A stretch of 14,883 nt of DNA. Source: CAZAKZ01 sp964485695. Lineage in GTDB: Bacteria > Planctomycetota > JAFGQW01. The notes under the pieces are model-generated. The model had not been told where the DNA came from. It saw only the letters and a list, made by a program, of their open reading frames with translations, and ran no database searches. The stretch spans positions 1 through 14,883 of the forward strand of contig CAZAKZ010000134.1 of the NCBI GenBank assembly GCA_964485695.1, written 5' to 3'. A program made the translations under genes and the position numbers. Shown here in pieces: positions 6,457 to 12,946 of this stretch; within the stretch, counting starts at the first letter, position 1, and each line of letters begins with the position of its first letter.

Positions 6457-8673
6457 ATGCACGCGACAAGATCCCTCGGGGTGAAGATTCTCGCCCTCGT
6501 ACTCCTCCCCACGGCCTGCTCGGTTTTCGGCCAGAATCCGGCCCCATCCGGGGCGAAGGCGGACCCGTTCACGGCCACGCTACGTCTGGCGGGCCTAAGC
6601 CCCGCGGATCTCGGCTTCCGGCCCAGGGCCTACTGGGCACGGTATCCGAACATGGCCGAGATCCCCTACAAGCCCTTGCTGTTCGAGGACCTCTTTGCCG
6701 AGCCGGTCCGGCTCTACGACGTGGTGCGCATCATGGCCCTGGCCGCGGAGGACTACCTGGACCCGCGGTATCAATCCTCGCATGCGGGTCCCCTCTACAA
6801 GCTCGCCTACTTCGTCGGATTCGAGAAGAAGGTGCCGGGATTCAGGAACTACGGACACACCCAGACCGCGAGGATTGCGGAAAAGGACCCGCTCGTGGAG
6901 GCCGTGCGCGCGGCCTATGTCCGGCGGGGCCGCACCTTCGACTACCGGGTCATGGGCAAGCCGGCTGACTGGCCGCGCCTGGAGGACCGGGTCCGTCGGG
7001 CCGCGGCACCGCTGCACCCGGACATTCGCAAAGCCCTGGCCCGGGCCGTGCTGGAGCTCACGGAGGCACGGAGGTGGGTGGACACGGCCCTGCGCAGGGT
7101 GGATCCGGCGGACGTCCTCAAGGTGTGGCGCATCCGGGATCTCTCAGAGACCCAGTTCGACGCCATGGACTACTACCCCGAGGTGGACGACGTGGCCGCT
7201 GCCCTGGACGAGCAATCCCTCTACTATGCGGGAATGCGCACCCTCCAGGCAGCCGAGGGGCTGAAGCGCGACCTGGAAGCGGTGCTGAAGACCGCCGGGG
7301 ACCTGGACCGGGAGGCGCAGCACCTCGACCTGGAGACGCCCCTGGGGCGGCTGGTGCTGGGTGGGGGCGGATCCGATACGCATCGCTGCCGGGATGTGTT
7401 CCTGCTGGTGGACCTCGGTGGAAATGACACCTATCACGGTCCGGCCGGTGCCACGTCCTCACCCGGTGTGCCCGTTTCCGTCTGCCTCGATCTGGCGGGC
7501 AACGATCGATACCTGAACGAGGATCGGTACATGCCCGCCCAGGGCGCCGCCGTTTTCGGGGCGGGGGTGTGCATCGACGTGGAGGGGGACGATGAATATC
7601 GCTCCCGGTACCTGTCGCAGGGGGCCGGCCAGTTCGGCACGGGCATCCTCGCCGACCTGGCCGGAAACGACGTCTATGCCATGGATGTAGCGGGGCAGGG
7701 GAGCGGCGTGTTCGGCGTCGGGCTGCTCATGGACGGCGGCGGCCGGGACGCCTACCGCCTCGGCGGCGGCGACGGTCAGGGGTACGGCGGCGTGGGGGGC
7801 GTAGGCACCCTGGTGGACGTGTCCGGTAACGACAGCTACTTTGCTGAGCCCGATGCCACCAAGGTGAAACGCGCCGACTACCACGCCCAGGGCGCAATCA
7901 ACTATGCCTATGCCCAGGGGGTGGGCATCGGCCGGCGGGGGGATCTCTCGGACGGCCATTCCTGGGCCGGGGGCATCGGAACCCTCATCGACCTGGAGGG
8001 AGACGACCGGTATGAATCGGGCAACTGGTCGCTCGGGTGCAGCTACTGGTACGGCATCGGATTCTTCTACGACAGAAAGGGGAACGACGAGTACAGGTCC
8101 TGCGCCTGGTCCCTGGCGTCGGGCGCCCATTTCGGCATCAGTGCCTTTTTCGACGAGGCGGGGGACGACCGCTACCTGGGATTCAGGAACGCCAGCCAGA
8201 ACCTGGCATTCGGCCATGACTACGTCATTGCTCTGTTCGTGGATCGGTCGGGCGACGACGTCTACGAGGTGAAACAGAGCTCATTGGGGTATGCCCAGCG
8301 CATGTCCCAGGCCTGGTTCCTGGATCTGGGGGGCAACGACACCTATCGATTTCAGAAGGCCCGGTCCTGCTTGGGCGCCACCGACGCCTTCCGGCGTCTG
8401 GCAAGGCCGCGCCTCGAGTTCACCTACGAGATCTACGCCAAGCAGATCGGCGTTTTTCTCGATACGGCCGGATCGGATGCCTACATCCGGACCGGAAAGA
8501 AGCCCGGGCCCCGGTTCAGAAACCGTGCGGTCTGGATGCGGCCGGAGGAGGGCGATGCCCGCGGACGCCACCGGCATTACGGCATCGGCCGGGACCTTGA
8601 GCCGGCCGGGGCGCCGTCGATCCCCTGGCTCGCGGAACGCTTCGGTTCCTTGCACCAGAAGGACAAGAAATAG
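6457..8673 (+). CDS. Secreted protein with twelve GxDxY solenoid repeats
   Basis: This is a 738-residue exported protein. The N-terminus (MHATRSLGVKILALVLLPTA) is a signal peptide; cleavage could be near VFG-Q, or at the Cys in PTAC if it is a lipoprotein, though that lipobox is poor. Residues about 35-310 form a helical domain I do not recognise. From residue 313 to 680 a unit of roughly 26-30 residues is repeated about twelve times: a hydrophobic strand, then D-x-x-G-(N/D)-D-x-Y, a variable turn, then QGxxxFG and the next strand. Examples are LVDLGGNDTYHG, CIDVEGDDEYRS and FLDTAGSDAYIR. Acidic residues after a glycine turn recall RTX calcium-binding loops, but the period and the invariant Tyr differ. 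A beta-solenoid that binds a metal or glycan is an inference. The repeats are diverged at the DNA level. An excellent Shine-Dalgarno (AAGGAG, spacing 7) supports this ATG. It heads a run of five plus-strand genes. Confidence 0.85.
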   Translation: MHATRSLGVKILALVLLPTACSVFGQNPAPSGAKADPFTATLRLAGLSPADLGFRPRAYWARYPNMAEIPYKPLLFEDLFAEPVRLYDVVRIMALAAEDYLDPRYQSSHAGPLYKLAYFVGFEKKVPGFRNYGHTQTARIAEKDPLVEAVRAAYVRRGRTFDYRVMGKPADWPRLEDRVRRAAAPLHPDIRKALARAVLELTEARRWVDTALRRVDPADVLKVWRIRDLSETQFDAMDYYPEVDDVAAALDEQSLYYAGMRTLQAAEGLKRDLEAVLKTAGDLDREAQHLDLETPLGRLVLGGGGSDTHRCRDVFLLVDLGGNDTYHGPAGATSSPGVPVSVCLDLAGNDRYLNEDRYMPAQGAAVFGAGVCIDVEGDDEYRSRYLSQGAGQFGTGILADLAGNDVYAMDVAGQGSGVFGVGLLMDGGGRDAYRLGGGDGQGYGGVGGVGTLVDVSGNDSYFAEPDATKVKRADYHAQGAINYAYAQGVGIGRRGDLSDGHSWAGGIGTLIDLEGDDRYESGNWSLGCSYWYGIGFFYDRKGNDEYRSCAWSLASGAHFGISAFFDEAGDDRYLGFRNASQNLAFGHDYVIALFVDRSGDDVYEVKQSSLGYAQRMSQAWFLDLGGNDTYRFQKARSCLGATDAFRRLARPRLEFTYEIYAKQIGVFLDTAGSDAYIRTGKKPGPRFRNRAVWMRPEEGDARGRHRHYGIGRDLEPAGAPSIPWLAERFGSLHQKDKK
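7393..8496 (+). repeat. Twelve-unit coding repeat with D-x-x-G-x-D-x-Y core
   Basis: These are the repeats inside the secreted protein at 6457-8673. Core motifs in order are DLGGNDTY, DLAGNDRY, DVEGDDEY, DLAGNDVY, DGGGRDAY, DVSGNDSY, DLEGDDRY, DRKGNDEY, DEAGDDRY, DRSGDDVY, DLGGNDTY and DTAGSDAY. Spacing between cores is mostly 26-30 residues. One unit (the sixth) carries a longer insertion of about 30 residues, and the spacing also widens before the twelfth core. Confidence 0.9.
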
Positions 8674-8689
8674 CGTCCCGCAAGAGGCC

Positions 8690-8717
8690 TTGCCTCGCCG
8701 TGGGGAACACCTATAAT
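8690..8717 (+). promoter_or_regulatory. Candidate sigma-70 promoter for the DUF6599-like lipoprotein
   Basis: A perfect TATAAT (8712-8717) lies 16 bases downstream of TTGCCT (8690-8695, four of six to the -35 consensus). Transcription would begin near 8724, giving a leader of about 18 bases before the ATG at 8742. This fits that ATG rather than the in-frame start at 8700, which would lie upstream of the promoter. Confidence 0.55.
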
Positions 8718-8741
8718 CCACCCCCAGGAAAAAAGATCAAA

Positions 8742-9644
8742 ATGAGATTCATAGCCTTCGTTTTTCTGGTCGGAAGCTCGCTTCCCCTTGCATGTTCCTC
8801 GGGTCCGCCCGAGGTGCCCGTCAATCCCTACGGAAAGAGCCTGGCCGTGGATTACATGGCCGTGGGCTGGGAGCCGGCGGGACCCGTGTGGAAATACGAG
8901 GGAGGAGCACTGTACGATTACTTCGGTATGGGGTGCGAGGTCTACCGGGAGTGCGGATGCCAGCGGGTGAAGATCCAGGACTTCGCCAATTTGGAAGGGG
9001 ACAGGGTCCGGGTGGAGGTGTTCGAGATGAACTCTCCAGAGGGCGCACACGCACTGTTCAGCCTCAAGATCCGACCGGGTGGAGAGATCGTCCACGTGGG
9101 CAGGCAAGGGTGGATCGAACAGCACGTCCTCAACTTCTGGCATGGCAGCACCCAGGTGACCCTGACGGCACGTCTGGTCAAGGAGGTCCAGGTGCGTCGT
9201 ATGAGTCACCTGGCCATCTCCGTGGATCAAGGGCTGACGGGCGAGGGGGATCCCCCCGCTGTTCTGAAATGGCTGCCGGAGAAAGGGTTGTTTCCCATGG
9301 GGCGGAAGTGCCTGGCCGGTCCTGCTACTCTGAAGCTGGCGCTCGGGGGCGATGCGTGGAACTTCCCCCCCCCGGTGCGGGGGATACTGGGGAACTACAC
9401 CGGGATCCAGGGCGGCTATCAGCTCGTGATCCTCGAGTATGAAAACGAGGAAGCTGTCGGTGCGGCGAGGAAGAGTGCTGCACCGGGTGGACCGGTTCTC
9501 AACCGCCAGAGAACCCGAATGCTGGTTGTGCACCCGAAGTCCAAGGGGAATTACCTTCTTGCCTATATCGGCCCCAGGGATGTCGAACAGGCCAGGTCGG
9601 TCCTCGACTTCGCCTTCAAGAAGCAGGCTCGGAACCGGCCCTGA
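8742..9644 (+). CDS. DUF6599-like exported lipoprotein
   Basis: This is a 300-residue protein that begins MRFIAFVFLVGSSLPLACSS, a lipoprotein-type signal with Cys18 as the likely lipidated residue (the -3 Pro is unusual). The conserved region contains YEGGALYDYFGMGCEVYREC, then a strand pattern V.VEVFEMNSPEGAHALFS, which I recognise as the hallmark of DUF6599 proteins (GGAELY.EYG...V.VE.YDM..PE.AFG.FS). The function of that family is not known. The start at 8742 was preferred over 8700 because it directly precedes the signal peptide and lies just downstream of a good TATAAT box; AGGAA is present about 12 bases upstream. A run of nine C (9365-9373) encodes FPPP and is a potential slippage site. 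The gene follows the repeat-protein gene by 68 bases and may be co-transcribed as well as having its own promoter. Confidence 0.8.
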   Translation: MRFIAFVFLVGSSLPLACSSGPPEVPVNPYGKSLAVDYMAVGWEPAGPVWKYEGGALYDYFGMGCEVYRECGCQRVKIQDFANLEGDRVRVEVFEMNSPEGAHALFSLKIRPGGEIVHVGRQGWIEQHVLNFWHGSTQVTLTARLVKEVQVRRMSHLAISVDQGLTGEGDPPAVLKWLPEKGLFPMGRKCLAGPATLKLALGGDAWNFPPPVRGILGNYTGIQGGYQLVILEYENEEAVGAARKSAAPGGPVLNRQRTRMLVVHPKSKGNYLLAYIGPRDVEQARSVLDFAFKKQARNRP

Positions 9645-9651
9645 GGGGCCG
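9636..9651 (+). terminator. Hairpin straddling the lipoprotein stop codon
   Basis: CGGCCC (9636-9641) pairs with GGGCCG (9646-9651) around a four-base loop that contains the TGA stop. Only ATTTC follows, so termination would be weak at best. Confidence 0.3.
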
Positions 9652-9709
9652 ATTTCGGTCCTCGAGAGTTTATCCACAGGCTGTCAAGACAGATGCAATA
9701 CAACTCAAC

Positions 9710-11023
9710 ATGGGTAACCTGAGTAAACTGTTCGGAATCAGTCGCAAGAAGATGCGAGGCCTCCGTCGGCCGCTCCTGGAATGGAGGCGCCGCCGGGACC
9801 TGAAACAGCGGCGCGTCGTGCTCAGCACCCTGCCCGATGTGGTCACCCTGGAGATGACAGCACGGTGTAACCTGACCTGCGTCACCTGCCGGCGATACCA
9901 CGTCCACGAGGAGTATTCCGAGGTGCGTGGGGTCATGGGCGCTCCGGCCGTGGAGGACGTGGTGGGATCCAGCGGAACCATGGAGCCCCACATCTTCCAG
10001 CGATGCATGGCCCTGGTGCGGGATGCCTCTTCGGTGGAGATCACGGGGTACGGCGAGCCCATGCTCAACCCAAATTTCCACACCTATGCCCGCCGTCTGA
10101 AAGAACAGGGACATCGTCTCTCTACCATCACCAACGGATTGCTTCTGGTGGAGAAGAATATCCGGCCCCTCATCGACAATCGTTTCGACATGATTTCGGT
10201 CTCGGTGGACGGCCTGGAGCCGGCCACCCTGAAGACGGTCCGAGGAGTGGACAAGGATGTCCTCTTCGGGAACCTCGAGAGACTGAAGAAGATGAAGGAG
10301 GCCATGGGTCTCGGGCCCGGGGATGCCCCGCGCCTCGGTGCGTGCTTCGTCATGGCCCGGTTCAATATCCGGGAAATGCCCGGATTGGTGCGGGAACTCA
10401 TCCCCCTCGGTCTGCGCCATTTTTATGCCCAGAACCTCGAAGCCGGTACCGCACCCGAGGTGCTGGGTCCACATCTCCTTTATACCGATCCCGAGGTGCG
10501 GGAAGAGGCGGAGCGCATCCTGGAGGAAACCCGTAGAATCTGCAGGGATAGCGGGATCCCCGTGAGCATCACGCCCCTTCCCACGAAGAGGGAGGGGTGG
10601 GAGCCCGAAGGAGCGGGCCTGGACGAGGCACGGATTCGACTGCAAGATGCGGCTGCCGAACGCATCCCCCCGCGGCGCCGGTATCCGCCGCTCAGGGAGG
10701 AGAGCCCTACCGGGTCGGACCGCGGGGTGGCCCTTGAGGAAGCATCCGCCCCTCCCGATCCCGGGGAAAAGGCGATTCTCGTGCCTCTATCCCAGCAACA
10801 GAGGCGGGAAAATCGCCGTTGCCTCGATCTGTTTCGCTACGCCTTCGTGGCCTGGAACGGCAAGGTTCTATCCTGCTGCCTGGAACGCCATGCCGTGGGG
10901 GACCTCAATCTCGAGACCGCGGATACGGTCTGGAACGGTCCGAAATACCGGGATATCAGGCGGGCTTATTTTGAGAAGGGGATCTCCACGATCTGTCCGG
11001 GCTGTAGCCGAATCATGGAATGA
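9710..11023 (+). CDS. Radical SAM protein with SPASM domain
   Basis: This 437-residue cytosolic iron-sulfur enzyme has the SAM-binding cluster motif CNLTCVTC (Cys53, Cys57, Cys60) following LEMTARC, and a GYGEPMLNP segment that helps bind SAM. The TITNGLLL and SVDGLEP strands of the partial TIM barrel follow. The C-terminal SPASM-type domain has C-x12-G-x4-C (Cys371, Cys389, with Cys390 adjacent) and a final CPGC (Cys429, Cys432), enough for one auxiliary [4Fe-4S] cluster. Between barrel and SPASM (about 295-365) there is a Pro-, Glu- and Arg-rich, probably disordered insert not typical of the family. SPASM enzymes modify peptides, proteins or sugars; no precursor peptide is visible nearby, so the substrate is unknown. 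The start at 9710 has no clear Shine-Dalgarno, and the basic stretch at residues 12-35 would also allow the ATG at 9752. Confidence 0.9.
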   Translation: MGNLSKLFGISRKKMRGLRRPLLEWRRRRDLKQRRVVLSTLPDVVTLEMTARCNLTCVTCRRYHVHEEYSEVRGVMGAPAVEDVVGSSGTMEPHIFQRCMALVRDASSVEITGYGEPMLNPNFHTYARRLKEQGHRLSTITNGLLLVEKNIRPLIDNRFDMISVSVDGLEPATLKTVRGVDKDVLFGNLERLKKMKEAMGLGPGDAPRLGACFVMARFNIREMPGLVRELIPLGLRHFYAQNLEAGTAPEVLGPHLLYTDPEVREEAERILEETRRICRDSGIPVSITPLPTKREGWEPEGAGLDEARIRLQDAAAERIPPRRRYPPLREESPTGSDRGVALEEASAPPDPGEKAILVPLSQQQRRENRRCLDLFRYAFVAWNGKVLSCCLERHAVGDLNLETADTVWNGPKYRDIRRAYFEKGISTICPGCSRIME

Positions 11024-11191
11024 CTTGTCAGATTTGGTTTCGAGCGTAAGATCTTCTATACCTGTAACTTCCTCCAAGAACGCTTCGACTTCCGGTGTTA
11101 GTTTTGATACTCTGGTGAGGCTGGAGAGGTAGGAGTACAAGAACCCTTTCCTGGACAATAAAAGGGAATTAGAAAAGGAGCCCATCCCGGA
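11024..11191. other. 168-base intergenic region with a small hairpin
   Basis: This gap has lower GC than its neighbours. It contains CCCTTT (11144-11149) and AAAGGG (11161-11166), able to form a hairpin with an 11-base loop, just upstream of the AAGGAG (11175-11180) of the next gene. I found no promoter pair I would defend. The minus strand is open across the whole gap (see findings). Confidence 0.4.
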
Positions 11192-12925
11192 ATGCGTTGG
11201 ATAGCCGTCTGCCTCCTTGCGGTCATCCTGCCGGCATGGTTTCCGTGCAGGGGCAATGCGGAAACCCTCATTGTCCCCCACCGGTTCAAGACCATCCAGT
11301 CAGCCATCGATGCGGCCAAACCCTATGACCAGATCCTCGTCACCCCCGGGGTCTACAAGGAGCGGATCGTCTTCAGGGGCATCCCCCTGGTGGTGAAGAG
11401 TGAGTGGGGGGCCCGGGTCACCGTCATCGATGCGGGGGGCAAGGGACCGGTGGTCACCTTCGATCCCCGGGACAACCTGTTCGTCATCCTCAGGGGATTC
11501 ACACTGACCGGCGGCCACGTGAATGCCTCCACCGCCCGAGGGGCCGGCATCTATTGCCCGGGGTCTCCAGTCATCGTGGACAACATCATCACCGGGAACC
11601 GCACCACCGGCCGTAGCGCCAGTCAGGGCGCTGGCATGTTCTGCTCCGGCCAGCCCACGGTGGTGGGGAACGAGTTCAGCGACAACCTGGCCGTGGCCCT
11701 GGAGAAGAACACGGATCACGCCGGTGGCGGCCTCTATGCCACGGGGGGCTGGTTCGTCAACAATGACATCCTGGGCAACTCCCTGGTCTCGGGCCGGAGC
11801 ATCGACGACAAGGTCTACCGCTCCCGGGGAGCCGGAGCCGTGGTGGCCGGCAAGACCGTCTTCCTCGGCAACTCGGTGACGGGGAACAATACCTGCTTCA
11901 ACGGACAGGACGCCCTGGGCGGGGGGATCCTGATCATGGGTGAGCCCGAGGTGTATCACAACACCATTCGCAATAACACGGCCCGCGGCATACAGGGTCA
12001 GGGCGGCGGCATCTACTGTGAGACCGGCTCCAGACCCAAGATCTCCTGTAACGCCATCGTGGAGAACTTCGCCCAGTCCGAGAACAAGCGCCAGGGCCTC
12101 GGCGGCGGTGTCTACTGCGACAAGGGCTCGGCGCCGATTTTCACCTACAACACCGTGGTCGCGAACCGGGTCGGAGGCGCCACGGGCGTGGCCGCAGGCT
12201 TGATGTCCGCCGGCGCTGACCCAAAGATCGTCGGGTGCATTTTCTGGGACAACACCTTCTGGAAGGGCGGAAAGGACCAGAAGGTGACCACGTTTTCCGG
12301 AGTGAGCAGCAGCGAGGTCAGCCACTCTCTCATCGGGGACGGTCAATTCGTCGGCAACAACAAGAACTTCCGTGCCGATCCGCTGCTCGTGGACGCCTAC
12401 CACCTCTCCGGGGCTTCGCCCTGCGTGGATGCCGGGGAATCGGGTGTCCCGCAATGTCCCCCGACCACGGATCTGGATGGTGCTCCACGCATCCAGGACG
12501 GGAGTGGTGCCGGGAAGGGACGCATCGATGTGGGCGCTGACGAGTACGGCGTCCTGACCCTCCTCGACCGGAAAGCCGTGAAACCCGGCAGCAGCGTGGC
12601 CCTCTACCTGGAGGTGCCGAAGCTGGCGAACAAGCCCTACGTGTGTGCCGCCTCCAGGGGGAACCTGGGCATCCCGCTTCCCCCCCCCGACACGAGGGTG
12701 ATCCCCCTCACCTTCGATGCCCTGTTCTTGCAGTCCGTGGGGAAGAACCAGGCACCGTACGTCAATTTCGGTGGCGTGTCAGGGAAGTACGGGGAGGCCT
12801 ATCTGAGGCTGGATCTGGATCCGAATCCCCTTCTGTCGGGCATCACGTTGTACGTCGCCGGCCTGGTTCTGGATGGACAGACCATCCCCCTCGTGACCAA
12901 TTGCGTTCAGATTGACATTCAGTGA
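11192..12925 (+). CDS. Secreted right-handed beta-helix (pectate-lyase-fold) protein
   Basis: This 577-residue exported protein has a signal peptide MRWIAVCLLAVILPAWFPCRGNA. The mature part opens with VPHRFKTIQSAIDAAKPYDQILVTPGVY, the DUF1565/beta-helix entry motif. From about 60 to 400 it has recurrent strands of PbH1 type (GGGIYC, GNEFSDN, GGGLYATGG, NTIRNNTA, GGGVYCDKGSAPIFTYNTVV). The helix ends with a conserved cap, NFRADPLLVDAYHLSGASPC and DAGESG followed by DLDGAPR and IDVGADEY. Residues about 465-577 form a separate beta-rich domain that is also at the end of the next protein. Such folds usually bind or cleave polysaccharides; no lyase active site is recognisable, so binding or structural function is equally likely. 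AAGGAG lies 11 bases before the ATG. A run of nine C (12680-12688) encodes LPPP. Confidence 0.88.
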   Translation: MRWIAVCLLAVILPAWFPCRGNAETLIVPHRFKTIQSAIDAAKPYDQILVTPGVYKERIVFRGIPLVVKSEWGARVTVIDAGGKGPVVTFDPRDNLFVILRGFTLTGGHVNASTARGAGIYCPGSPVIVDNIITGNRTTGRSASQGAGMFCSGQPTVVGNEFSDNLAVALEKNTDHAGGGLYATGGWFVNNDILGNSLVSGRSIDDKVYRSRGAGAVVAGKTVFLGNSVTGNNTCFNGQDALGGGILIMGEPEVYHNTIRNNTARGIQGQGGGIYCETGSRPKISCNAIVENFAQSENKRQGLGGGVYCDKGSAPIFTYNTVVANRVGGATGVAAGLMSAGADPKIVGCIFWDNTFWKGGKDQKVTTFSGVSSSEVSHSLIGDGQFVGNNKNFRADPLLVDAYHLSGASPCVDAGESGVPQCPPTTDLDGAPRIQDGSGAGKGRIDVGADEYGVLTLLDRKAVKPGSSVALYLEVPKLANKPYVCAASRGNLGIPLPPPDTRVIPLTFDALFLQSVGKNQAPYVNFGGVSGKYGEAYLRLDLDPNPLLSGITLYVAGLVLDGQTIPLVTNCVQIDIQ

Positions 12926-12944
12926 AGTACCATCAGTGAAGTAC
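12919..12944 (+). repeat. Tandem 12-bp direct repeat in the beta-helix/GH39 gap
   Basis: TCAGTGAAGTAC occurs at 12919-12930 and again at 12933-12944, a 14-base period. The first copy contains the TGA stop of the beta-helix gene; the second ends two bases before the ATG at 12947. GTGAAG could act as a weak ribosome binding site, so this may be a duplicated initiation signal. Confidence 0.6.
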
Positions 12945-12946
12945 AC

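Noticed and set aside
9670..9678. TTATCCACA, a perfect match to the DnaA box, upstream of the radical SAM gene
   Set aside because: Only one copy is present, with no cluster, AT-rich unwinding segment or dnaA/dnaN genes. A single 9-mer match is expected by chance in sequences of this scale across a genome.
9681..9692. CTGTCAAGACAG short inverted repeat before the radical SAM gene
   Set aside because: A 5-bp stem with a 2-base centre is too short and unsupported by any recognised operator pattern or nearby regulator gene.
11300..12454. A 384-codon minus-strand frame opposite the beta-helix gene
   Set aside because: Its composition is a shadow of the codon bias of the plus-strand beta-helix gene, and no domain is recognisable.
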